A stretch of DNA of 19,736 nucleotides, taken from Chitinophagaceae bacterium UBA3430 (lineage in GTDB: Bacteria; Bacteroidota; Bacteroidia; Chitinophagales; Chitinophagaceae). Where the stretch lies: contig DFST01000180.1 of the NCBI GenBank assembly GCA_002378975.1, positions 1 to 19,736 of the forward strand, written 5' to 3'. Under the pieces are notes generated by a model, which saw only the letters and a program-made list of their open reading frames with translations, did no database searches and was not told the origin of the DNA. Shown here piece by piece: positions 7,849 through 15,618 of this stretch. The first letter of the stretch is position 1. Every line of letters begins with the position of its first letter. Made by a program: the position numbers and the translations under genes.

Positions 7849-7876
7849 ACTGAACGCTGAACTTTGAACCCTGAAC
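7849..7876. repeat. Four tandem heptamers (YTGAAC type) 3' of the outer-membrane barrel gene
   Basis: On the plus strand the units are ACTGAAC, GCTGAAC, TTTGAAC and CCTGAAC, in perfect 7-bp register. On the coding (minus) strand they read GTTCAGG, GTTCAAA, GTTCAGC, GTTCAGT, beginning three bp (TTA) after the TAG stop at 7880-7882. The same arrangement occurs after comB (14861-14881). The array has no hairpin of its own. The constant core is GTTCA and the last two bases vary. Confidence 0.8.
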
Positions 7877-7879
7877 TAA

Positions 7880-10804
7880 CTAGTACATCCGCACATCCCG
7901 CACATTCCGTTCCATGAATTTTGGCATACCCCCAGGGGCTTGTTGCGGACCTGACTTGCCACCCACCCGGTTCAAATTGAACAGGAAGCTGACCATGAAG
8001 TAGCGACGCAAAACCATGCTCCGCACATCCTCGAAGTAGTTGTCGCCGGTATTACGCGTGATGCTCTGATTCTGATTCAACAAATCGTTAACCGTGAATT
8101 TGAGTTCCGCATTCTTCTTTTTGAGGAATTGCTTGGCAAAGCTGGCATTCCACAAAGGAATCGACTGGTTGAAGCCGGCGGCGCGACCACTGTTGATGTA
8201 ATAATCGATGTCGGTCGACAGAATAAAATTCTTTTTAAAGGTATAGGCCACATCGAATGAATAGGTCTGCGACAGATAGGATTCATTCAAAGCGGTGTTG
8301 ACCGAATACTTGATGTTGTAATAGGACATAGAACCTTTGAAGGCCAAATCCCATTTCTCCTTCAAGTTGAAATTCGCCCCGGCCGATTGAGTCAATGTCA
8401 AGGTTTTACCTACGTTCAGCTGCTTGTACAATTCACTTACATCCTTGTTGTAAAGAATGAAGCTGGTGAAATTCAAACTGGATCCTTTCAGTTTTGGATT
8501 CTTAAATGGCAGCCCAATCGTAATAAAAGCCGATCCCGTCAAAGCACCGTCCAAGTTAATGGGTTTAGTAACCTGTACGCCCTTGCGAATGGTATCGATG
8601 CTGTTCACGATCTTATTCTGCGTGGCATTCACATTGAGGTTGGCGGCGATGTATTTGAACGTAACCATGTTGAACGTATTGAAGTTCAGGTTCACGTTGT
8701 GGCTGAACTCCTGGGCCAATTCCGGATTACCGGTTCTGACGAAGAGCGGATTCGAAACGTCCAATACATCTTGCAATTGAGTAACACTGGGCTGATTGGT
8801 ACGGCCACGGTAATTGAACCGGATGCCTTTGGTTCGACTGGGCGTCCAGTTGAAGCTGGCTTGCGGGAAGAAGTTCGTGTAACTCTGCGTGGTCATCGAA
8901 TCCTTCGCCAAAATGGCTTGATAACTATCGCTGGTCAACGTTGCCCGTTGTACACCCACGCCCAATTGGTAATTGTATTTTTTTTCCTGTACCCGGTAAT
9001 TGGCACCGAAACGGTTGGCCTCAAAGATATTTTCAAATCGATTCGTCAGCAACAGATTCGGCGTATCATATTCATCCGTCAACGAATTGTAATTAAAGGT
9101 GCGCTTGTCCGATGTATTCTTATTCGATGTATACGCATAATTGATCTCCAACACCTTGTTCGAAGCCAACGGCTCGGTATAGCTAGCGCTGATCACATTG
9201 TTGCGCGTAAATGTCTTCTGTGTATTTTGTTGATTCTGATTGATCGCCCCCTGCGCTGTTCCATCGGGTTTGAAGAAATAAATGGGCGATTTGTTGGATC
9301 CGTTGCTCTCGCTTTCGCCATAGGTATTGTTCCAACCCAACGTAAAGGTTCGTCCGATCTTATTGAAACGACGACGATACAAAAAGTTATTGCCGGCATT
9401 CAGTCCGTCACGCACATTGGAGTTGATCGTATTGCTGGTCAAAGCCAGATAATTGTAGTTCGGTGAAACCGACCGGGTATAGGAACTATCCTCGTTGTTG
9501 TTATCGGAATGCTGGAAGGTCAAGCTCGGCGTATACAAGATCGAGTTCATCGAATCAATCATGTACTCCACCCGCATATTTACCCGATGGTTCTGATTGG
9601 TATTGTTGGAATAGCTGTTCCGATTCAGATACGCGATCGAATCGCCGGGGAAAAAGGTTTGTCGGTAGGTCTCTTGCCGCTGTTCGTTGTTGGTATTCGA
9701 GAAGAAATAGCTGCCACTGGCTTTGAGCTTGGTCTTGTACTCCGTATTGAAATTGAGACCCGCTGACAAAGAGGTAGTAATGCCGGTTGGGCCGGCACTC
9801 GAACCAAATCCACCAAATCCGCCGCCGCCGCCTCGCGTGGAGGTAACGGTCATCATGCCACCACCCATACCACCGCCACCACCACCAAATCCACCTCCTC
9901 CACCGCCGCCGCCCATGGCACTGAATCCACCCATGGAACTGATGATGTCTGAAAAAGAGAACCCTTGTTTATTGATGTTGTTGGCGTTAAAAAGCAACGA
10001 TATCCGATTATTCCCATTGAACACGTTCGCGCTCATATTTCCTTCGTAACGACCCTGATCGCCATGGGAAGCCAATGCACGTCCAAATACGCCTTTGTTC
10101 TTATCCTTCTTGAGTTTGATGTTGATCGCCTTAGATCGGCTTCCGTCATCGACTCGCGTAAAACGAGCTTGCTCACTCATGTCGTCAAATACCTGCACAC
10201 TCTCTACCATATCGGCCGTCAGGTTCTTGGTCGCCAACTTCGGATCATTTCCGAAGAACTCCTTTCCATCCACATAGATCTTCTGCACCGATTCGCCTTG
10301 CGCAGTCACCGCTCCATCTTTGTCAACTTGCACGCCGGGGATTTTCTTCAACAGATCTTCCACGGTTGCATTGGGGCGAGTTTTGAACGCATCGGCTTTA
10401 AACTGCACCGTATCTCCTTTGATCTGTACCGGCGCATCGGTGTTGATCACCACGCCCGTTAAGGTCTTCACTTTCGGAGCGATCTTCAGATCCGACAGAT
10501 CGATCGAACGATTTTCTGCTGTTACCGCCAATAACTGTTGGAATGATTCCAGACTTTGATGCGCGATCACCAGCTTGTATGCACCGGATGCGATTCCCTT
10601 GAATTCAAATTGTCCGTTTTTATTGGATACCGTAAAAGTGACCAACGAAGAGTCGGCCGCCTGCAATAGGCTCACCGTAGCCCCGGCCACCGGCTGAACA
10701 GCGGCAGAATCGACAATCCGACCCCGGATGGTACCATCCGCTTTCTGGGCTTGAAGACTAAAAGAGACAAGAATTAGGGCAAAAAAGCTATATAAAGTTC
10801 TCAT
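7880..10804 (-). CDS. TonB-plug outer-membrane beta-barrel protein with carboxypeptidase-regulatory-like domain
   Basis: This 974-residue protein starts at ATG 10804 with a signal peptide (MRTLYSFFALILVSFSLQAQ). Residues about 24-110 form a carboxypeptidase-regulatory-like beta-sandwich (GTIRGRIVDSAAVQPVAGAT, GQFEFKGIASGAYKLVI). Residues about 115-225 form a TonB-receptor plug (ATVEDLLKKIPGVQVDKDG, KIYVDGKEFFGNDPKLATKN). A long Gly-rich, low-complexity insert sits at about 289-340, then a beta-barrel rich in aromatic and Asn residues. The last beta strand (YFMVSFLFNLNR) is followed by a Gly/Pro-rich tail of about 28 residues. The family is the Bacteroidota barrel group usually annotated as TonB-dependent receptor or outer-membrane beta-barrel protein. 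It is shorter than SusC, and no SusD partner lies nearby, so glycan uptake is not implied and the substrate is unknown. Confidence 0.92.
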   Translation of the reverse strand: MRTLYSFFALILVSFSLQAQKADGTIRGRIVDSAAVQPVAGATVSLLQAADSSLVTFTVSNKNGQFEFKGIASGAYKLVIAHQSLESFQQLLAVTAENRSIDLSDLKIAPKVKTLTGVVINTDAPVQIKGDTVQFKADAFKTRPNATVEDLLKKIPGVQVDKDGAVTAQGESVQKIYVDGKEFFGNDPKLATKNLTADMVESVQVFDDMSEQARFTRVDDGSRSKAINIKLKKDKNKGVFGRALASHGDQGRYEGNMSANVFNGNNRISLLFNANNINKQGFSFSDIISSMGGFSAMGGGGGGGGFGGGGGGMGGGMMTVTSTRGGGGGFGGFGSSAGPTGITTSLSAGLNFNTEYKTKLKASGSYFFSNTNNEQRQETYRQTFFPGDSIAYLNRNSYSNNTNQNHRVNMRVEYMIDSMNSILYTPSLTFQHSDNNNEDSSYTRSVSPNYNYLALTSNTINSNVRDGLNAGNNFLYRRRFNKIGRTFTLGWNNTYGESESNGSNKSPIYFFKPDGTAQGAINQNQQNTQKTFTRNNVISASYTEPLASNKVLEINYAYTSNKNTSDKRTFNYNSLTDEYDTPNLLLTNRFENIFEANRFGANYRVQEKKYNYQLGVGVQRATLTSDSYQAILAKDSMTTQSYTNFFPQASFNWTPSRTKGIRFNYRGRTNQPSVTQLQDVLDVSNPLFVRTGNPELAQEFSHNVNLNFNTFNMVTFKYIAANLNVNATQNKIVNSIDTIRKGVQVTKPINLDGALTGSAFITIGLPFKNPKLKGSSLNFTSFILYNKDVSELYKQLNVGKTLTLTQSAGANFNLKEKWDLAFKGSMSYYNIKYSVNTALNESYLSQTYSFDVAYTFKKNFILSTDIDYYINSGRAAGFNQSIPLWNASFAKQFLKKKNAELKFTVNDLLNQNQSITRNTGDNYFEDVRSMVLRRYFMVSFLFNLNRVGGKSGPQQAPGGMPKFMERNVRDVRMY

Positions 10805-10833
10805 AATCAGAATTGAGTGCGCAAGTTAGACGC

Positions 10834-10860
10834 ATTACAAGGAATTATCTTGCTTGTAAT
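10834..10860. promoter_or_regulatory. Inverted repeat upstream of the outer-membrane barrel gene
   Basis: ATTACAAG (10834-10841) and CTTGTAAT (10853-10860) are perfect 8-bp arms separated by 11 bp. The dyad is 29 bp from ATG 10804, in the 144-bp gap where this gene's promoter must lie. A half-matching -7 box (TAACTTGC, minus strand, 10821-10828) lies between it and the ATG. The spacing, about two helical turns from centre to centre, suits a dimeric regulator, but a hairpin in the leader is equally possible. Confidence 0.35.
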
Positions 10861-10903
10861 CAAGATTTTAACAATTGGAACGCTAAACGGTTGAATGATG
10901 GGG

Positions 10904-10953
10904 GTTGAGCGTTGAGGTTTAATGTTTTAAACCCCAAAACCTCAACTCTCAAC
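10904..10953. terminator. 17-bp inverted repeat / hairpin overlapping the SNF2 helicase stop codon
   Basis: Arms GTTGAGCGTTGAGGTTT (10904-10920) and AAACCTCAACTCTCAAC (10937-10953) pair at 16 of 17 positions around a 16-base loop. On the minus strand the helicase ends ...TTTTTAG-TTGAGAGTTGAGG, so its TGA (10949-10951) is part of the repeat arm. The units GTTGAGA and GTTGAGG resemble the heptamers at 7849 and 14861. No long U-tract follows, so factor-independent termination is possible but not of the classic kind. A stable 3' hairpin is the safest reading. Confidence 0.6.
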
Positions 10954-13900
10954 TAAAAAGGTATTCCACGTCTTCGCGGCTCAGCGACTTGACAAAACCG
11001 GTCTCATCGGAGACGATGTCACGGGCCAGGGCTCGTTTTTTCTCCTGCAACTGCAGGATCTTGTCCTCGATCGTATCCTTACAGATCATCCGATAGGCAA
11101 AAATGTTCTTGGTCTGCCCGATTCGGTGCGTTCGGTCAATGGCCTGCTGCTCCACGGCGGGGTTCCACCACGGATCAACGATGTAGACATAGTCGGCAGC
11201 CGTCAGGTTTAATCCCACTCCACCCGCTTTCAAAGAAATCAGGAAAACCCGCACCGTATCATCGTTCTGGAAATGCTGAATGGCACGTTCCCGCTCGGGA
11301 GCGGTTGTACTGCCATCAAAATATTCAAAGGGAATCTTCAATTCAATGAGTCGCTCCCGGATCAGACCCAACATGCCCAGGAACTGAGAAAACACCAACG
11401 CCTTATGCGAACCGATGCCCTCGGTCAACTCGCGCACCAACTCGTCCAATTTGATCGAATGATTTTCGAACTTATCCTTCTCATTCAAAATGGCGGGCGA
11501 ATCACAGATCTGACGGAGCTTCATCAAGCCTTGCAAAATGGTCAGCTGCGATTTCTGTATGCCCTGCGTTTCGATCGAACCCAAGATCTGGTTCCGATAA
11601 TCATTCCGATACGCATCATAGATCGAACGCTGCTCCTCCTCCATCTCACAAAACAGAATCATCTCCTGCTTTTCAGGCAGGTCTTTGGCCACTTGCTCTT
11701 TGGTTCGACGCAGAATGAATGGATACAACAACTTCCGCAAATGTTCTTTTCGATCGGCCTCGCCCAATTTATCGATGGGAATCGCAAACTCCTGCTTGAA
11801 GAACTCCATCGTTCCCAACATGCCCGGATTCAGGAATTGCATTTGTGCATACACATCAAACGTATTGTTTTGCAAAGGCGTACCACTCATGCAAATTCGA
11901 TGCTTGGCTTGCAGCAAGCCCGCGGCTCGGGTCACCTTGCTGGCCGGATTCTTGATGGCCTGTGATTCATCCAATAACACATAATCCAAACCCAATCCAC
12001 TTAATACTTTGATGTCACTGCGCAACGTGCCATACGTGGTAATGATGACGTCGGGCTCCGACAATACCTCGTGGGTACGCGTGCGATTGGCGCCATGATG
12101 AATCCGATAGGTCAATGAAGGCGTGAATTTCTTGATCTCATTCTCCCAGTTGTAAATGAGCGTTGTCGGACAAACCACCAAGGCGCGCAATTTCCCCTCC
12201 GTTCGCTTGAAAAACTCCAACATCGACAAGGCTTGTACGGTTTTACCCAATCCCATGTCATCTGCCAGAATTCCACCCCAGCCCACCTCGCGCAGATAAT
12301 TCAGCCATTGGAAACCCGACACCTGATACGGACGCAAGGTCGATTGCAACGTATCGGAAGGATCCACCGATTTGATCTGATGCTGCTCGCGGATCCGCTC
12401 GTATTTCTCCTCCAATTCGATCTCTTGCTGCGATTCATCCCGCTGCGCATACAACTCATCCAAAACACTCACGTGATAACGCGAAAGCCGAAGGGCATCG
12501 GTCTTTCCCTCGCCCACGCGGAACAGCAACGAATATTTCTTCAGCCACTCTTCCGGCAAAATGCCCAGCGTACCATCATCGAGCTGAACAAAAGTTTGAT
12601 TGTTGGCCAGTGCCCGCTTTACTTCCGCTACCGTGACCCGCTGATCGCCGTAGACCAAATCCACTTTGGCATCGAACCAATCGGTGTGACTGCTGATGAA
12701 TACCCGCGTTTGCGGCTTGGCTGTGTTGAAACGAAAACTCCGTAGCGATTCAAAGCCATAGACCGGCGTCTTGAAATCCTTCATCGCATCCACAAACAAG
12801 AAAAACCAATTGTTCTTCAAGATCTCCGTACCCTTCAGCGCCAAGGTGTGCGTATCCGACTGATACACGAATCCGGAATGCAATCCCTGCAGTCGATCGA
12901 TGAACGCTTGCTCGATTTCACGACGACGATGAATCACCAATACTTTCTCCCCCTGCGGTACGATCAACTCATCCCGATCCGCCGGAGTCACTTCATAACC
13001 CAAATACGAAAAACGAGGCTGGAAAATCAGGTGTTCATTTCGCTCTGCGAGATATAAACTCAACTCGGGCGATTGGTCCTTGACCGACTGCATGATCCCT
13101 TTATCGAATTGGATCGCATATTGACGTGCCAAAGGCACCAATTCGTCGCGTAAATAATTGGGCCAGGCTGCTGCCGAAACCGATTGCTTGCCAGTCGGAC
13201 GGAAACGCTCCACCATGCGGATCTTCTCTTTGTCCGTCCAAAGCCAGGCCTGGTGATTGTATACAAAGAACAACGGGGTTTCGTATTCCTGATCACTGAT
13301 CGAAAACTCCGAAGCACCCGCTTTCATCCGAGCCGTCACTTGGTATTGTCCATTCTTCTTAACCGCCAACAGCAACTGCGCGGGCTGTTCTTGCAATTGC
13401 AAGGGCTCCAGATTCGCCGTCGTGAATGATTTACCCGGTGGCAAACAAAATGCCCAACCCGATTCCAACTCCACAAACAACTTGCGCAGCTTGGGCAGCA
13501 AATATTCCGTGATCAAATCACGGGTGTCTTCCGGTAGATCTTCATCATCCTGCTGGATGATGTTTTCCCAGATTCCCGAAAAGGGCGAATTGCGACTTAC
13601 GTATTTATTGATTTCCGAAGCTTGCAGCTTACGCAAACTGGAGATCAGCTCCTGATCCGAATCGGAAATGTCGATGCCCGACACATGTCGGGTAATGTCC
13701 AGCTTCTCCACCTTGCCCACAAATCCTTCGCCCGAAGCATCGGGTTCCCCGAGCACCGCTTCCACAGTGAAATAGGGGTAATGCTTCTTTTGAAAAACAA
13801 ACACCACGCCAATGCGCTTCGAATAGAGCGAAACAGCTTTCTGCTCTTCCACCACCACCACGGGCGCAGACATCATGGGTTTGGGTTGCAATACGCTCGG

Positions 13901-14713
13901 GCGAGATGCGGTTGGTAAGGGTGCCACGCGTTTGATGGATGCATCCAACACTCGCAAGAAAGGCTTCGCTTCTTTATAGGTAAACTCAAACTTGCCGCTG
14001 AGATCATCCTGGAGCGAATACCCGTAGGCTTCCAGCAGCTTGTTCTTTTCCTTGTCCCAGTTCCGAATGGTATCGAAATAATTGGCCCCAAACGTGTGGA
14101 GCAGTTGCAAGAATACAATCACCTTGGGCAAGCAAAGCGGATGTTTCTCGTCCACATAATCACAGCTGGTATCAAAATGTCGTTCTTCATTCTTGCGAAT
14201 CATCACCAAATACGAACTGTCATCAATGGTGACCCGCGCCTTCACCATCTCATTTTCAGCAAATTCGATCTGGGCTTTTTGCGTGCGCAGATAATTTTCA
14301 GCTGCAGAAAACGTATCCGAACCACAAAGCATGCGCAAGGTTTTCAATTCAATCTGCTTCATCTTCGCTACGGTGTGACGCTGATCGAAGATGGCATGTC
14401 CGGTTTTTAACTGTCCTCGATCGAGCAGCTCCTGCAATTGCAAGAGGGCCGCGACTTCGTGTCGGCAGATGTCGCCAATATTATACGGACAACTACAGCG
14501 CAAAGAAGTCGTAGCCGGATCCTTGAATTGCTGAACATGTACTTTATAAAACGTGGCGTAGTTGTCGTCTTTTACGCGAAACACCGCCGTGCCAAACAGA
14601 TCGTCGTAATCGATCAGTTCCGCATACCCGATGGCATGTATCTTCTTTCCCCGACGAATGGTTTCATCGGTTCCTAATGTGTAAATGTGCTTGAGGAGGT
14701 GTGGTAACGCCAA
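10949..14713 (-). CDS. SWIM zinc-finger SNF2-family helicase/ATPase
   Basis: This 1254-residue protein has an N-terminal SWIM zinc finger (C73-x-C75-x7-C83-x-H85 in RCSCPYNIGDICRHEV), followed by a long central region as in bacterial SNF2-associated proteins. The Swi2/Snf2 ATPase starts near residue 810: Walker A GILADDMGLGKTVQ, motif II LLDESQ near 910, then LMSGTPLQNN-like text (CMSGTPLQNNTF). The C-terminal helicase lobe has KAGGVGLNLTAADYVYIVDPWWNPAVEQQ and RTHRIGQTKN near 1199. It should translocate on double-stranded DNA and remodel DNA-protein complexes or assist RNA polymerase recycling, as proposed for related bacterial Snf2 proteins. No ATG precedes residue 110, and only TTG at 14713 lies between the in-frame stop (14744-14746) and the conserved N-terminus, so TTG is taken as the start. 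A consensus -7 box lies 47 bp upstream. The stop codon is inside an inverted repeat. Confidence 0.93.
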   Translation of the reverse strand: MALPHLLKHIYTLGTDETIRRGKKIHAIGYAELIDYDDLFGTAVFRVKDDNYATFYKVHVQQFKDPATTSLRCSCPYNIGDICRHEVAALLQLQELLDRGQLKTGHAIFDQRHTVAKMKQIELKTLRMLCGSDTFSAAENYLRTQKAQIEFAENEMVKARVTIDDSSYLVMIRKNEERHFDTSCDYVDEKHPLCLPKVIVFLQLLHTFGANYFDTIRNWDKEKNKLLEAYGYSLQDDLSGKFEFTYKEAKPFLRVLDASIKRVAPLPTASRPSVLQPKPMMSAPVVVVEEQKAVSLYSKRIGVVFVFQKKHYPYFTVEAVLGEPDASGEGFVGKVEKLDITRHVSGIDISDSDQELISSLRKLQASEINKYVSRNSPFSGIWENIIQQDDEDLPEDTRDLITEYLLPKLRKLFVELESGWAFCLPPGKSFTTANLEPLQLQEQPAQLLLAVKKNGQYQVTARMKAGASEFSISDQEYETPLFFVYNHQAWLWTDKEKIRMVERFRPTGKQSVSAAAWPNYLRDELVPLARQYAIQFDKGIMQSVKDQSPELSLYLAERNEHLIFQPRFSYLGYEVTPADRDELIVPQGEKVLVIHRRREIEQAFIDRLQGLHSGFVYQSDTHTLALKGTEILKNNWFFLFVDAMKDFKTPVYGFESLRSFRFNTAKPQTRVFISSHTDWFDAKVDLVYGDQRVTVAEVKRALANNQTFVQLDDGTLGILPEEWLKKYSLLFRVGEGKTDALRLSRYHVSVLDELYAQRDESQQEIELEEKYERIREQHQIKSVDPSDTLQSTLRPYQVSGFQWLNYLREVGWGGILADDMGLGKTVQALSMLEFFKRTEGKLRALVVCPTTLIYNWENEIKKFTPSLTYRIHHGANRTRTHEVLSEPDVIITTYGTLRSDIKVLSGLGLDYVLLDESQAIKNPASKVTRAAGLLQAKHRICMSGTPLQNNTFDVYAQMQFLNPGMLGTMEFFKQEFAIPIDKLGEADRKEHLRKLLYPFILRRTKEQVAKDLPEKQEMILFCEMEEEQRSIYDAYRNDYRNQILGSIETQGIQKSQLTILQGLMKLRQICDSPAILNEKDKFENHSIKLDELVRELTEGIGSHKALVFSQFLGMLGLIRERLIELKIPFEYFDGSTTAPERERAIQHFQNDDTVRVFLISLKAGGVGLNLTAADYVYIVDPWWNPAVEQQAIDRTHRIGQTKNIFAYRMICKDTIEDKILQLQEKKRALARDIVSDETGFVKSLSREDVEYLFS

Positions 14714-14760
14714 CGGATGGATCGATTTTGTCGTTACCCCGATTCAATTGGAGTAACCGG

Positions 14761-14768
14761 CAAATGTA
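14761..14768 (-). promoter_or_regulatory. Candidate -7 box for the SNF2 helicase gene
   Basis: The minus strand reads TACATTTG, an exact TAnnTTTG match, 47 bp before the TTG start. A TTCG lies about 20 bp upstream as a poor -33 element. The 12-mer TACATTTGCCGG is repeated exactly at the -7 box of the SRPBCC gene (16100-16107), which supports a shared promoter core. It indicates that the helicase can be transcribed independently of comB. Confidence 0.5.
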
Positions 14769-14820
14769 TGTGAAAGATTGGCAGATTACGAAGGAAATTG
14801 GCAAGTAGTTATCTACGTGC

Positions 14821-14832
14821 TTTTGCGCAAAA
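14821..14832. repeat. Perfect palindrome TTTTGCGCAAAA
   Basis: A 12-bp perfect dyad lies in the 176-bp gap between comB and the helicase gene, upstream of the candidate helicase promoter. It could be a regulator half-site pair. Its length and A/T content mean that chance is not excluded. Apart from this, the heptamers and the -7 box, I see nothing in this gap. Confidence 0.3.
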
Positions 14833-14860
14833 AAATCGTATCTTCAGAGATTTTGCCGCG

Positions 14861-14881
14861 TTTGAACTTTGAACGCTGAAC
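14861..14881. repeat. Three tandem heptamers 3' of comB
   Basis: Plus-strand units are TTTGAAC, TTTGAAC and GCTGAAC in perfect 7-bp register. On the coding strand they read GTTCAGC, GTTCAAA, GTTCAAA, starting eight bp after the comB TAA and preceded by TTA. Sequence, register and position match the array at 7849-7876 after the outer-membrane barrel gene. Confidence 0.8.
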
Positions 14882-14889
14882 TAAAATCA

Positions 14890-15618
14890 TTACCCCGCAA
14901 TCAACTTCCCATCCCGATACAGCGGCAACACCGGTGCCACATCGATGGTCAGGCAGAACTCAATGTCCTTGATCAGTCCAAACCGGTTCACCAACCGATG
15001 ATAATGGGTTAGCTGGGGGGCATATCCGATGAGATCGGACCCATGTGCCCGAAACAGATCGAGTGCCATATTGGATGAATCGCAATGGATCGTGAAATGT
15101 TCGCCGATCCGATCGATCACGGCGCCGGCAAACAACGTGTCTTCCAGATTAAATCGGTCCTTCCAACCCGCGCAACCCAAGATGACCGACTTGCCGGAGG
15201 CTTTTAGAAAATCACAAACTTTTGAAAGATTCGGAAACGACCCGCTGATGATGGTATCGGCGTTTCGGTCCAGCGCCATTTGCAACAGGCGCGTACCATT
15301 CGTGGTGGTTAACACCAGGATTCGATTCCCAATAAAATCAGGCGAATACTCCAAAGGAGAATTGCCATGCTGCAATCCGTCTGCAATCATGCCATCACGC
15401 TCGCCCGCCGCAATGCCATCGATGCTCTTACTGATCTCAATGGCTTTGGGTACCGAGTCGACCGGAACCACCGACCGCGCCCCATTGTGCAAGGCGGAAG
15501 CGATGGTCGACGTTGCGCGGAATACATCGATGATCACAACCACGCTATTCGACACATCATACAGATTCAACAGGGCCGGCGACAGACAGGTATGTAAAGC
15601 AGGTTTCTCGTTACTCAT
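14890..15618 (-). CDS. comB: 2-phosphosulfolactate phosphatase family protein (ComB)
   Basis: This 242-residue protein has the ComB family signatures in order: VVVIIDVFRATSTIASALHNGA near the N-terminus, AAGERDGMIADGLQHGNSP, LVLTTTNGTRLLQMAL, ISGSFPNLSKV and ILGCAGWKDRFNLEDTLFAG. In methanogens ComB removes the phosphate from 2-phosphosulfolactate in coenzyme M synthesis. Bacterial homologues are widespread, usually without the rest of that pathway, and no comA, comC or comDE is visible here, so the substrate in this organism is uncertain. I chose ATG 15618 because it overlaps the stop of the upstream SRPBCC gene as ATGA. The ATG seven codons earlier (15639) would give a 25-bp overlap and adds MENLFDE. 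Tight coupling to the SRPBCC gene suggests shared regulation. Tandem heptamers follow the stop. Confidence 0.87.
   Translation of the reverse strand: MSNEKPALHTCLSPALLNLYDVSNSVVVIIDVFRATSTIASALHNGARSVVPVDSVPKAIEISKSIDGIAAGERDGMIADGLQHGNSPLEYSPDFIGNRILVLTTTNGTRLLQMALDRNADTIISGSFPNLSKVCDFLKASGKSVILGCAGWKDRFNLEDTLFAGAVIDRIGEHFTIHCDSSNMALDLFRAHGSDLIGYAPQLTHYHRLVNRFGLIKDIEFCLTIDVAPVLPLYRDGKLIAG

Noticed and set aside
8387..9466. Long open frame (359 codons) on the plus strand inside the outer-membrane barrel gene
   Set aside because: It is antisense to a clearly recognised 974-residue coding sequence, its protein is low-complexity Ile/Arg-rich text with no family resemblance, and it results from the codon bias of the minus strand.
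11273..11965. Open frame of 230 codons on the plus strand in the helicase gene
   Set aside because: Antisense to the conserved SNF2 ATPase domain and without recognisable motifs.
7849..14881. Possible CRISPR repeats
   Set aside because: Units are only 7 bp, tandem and without spacers; no cas genes are present.
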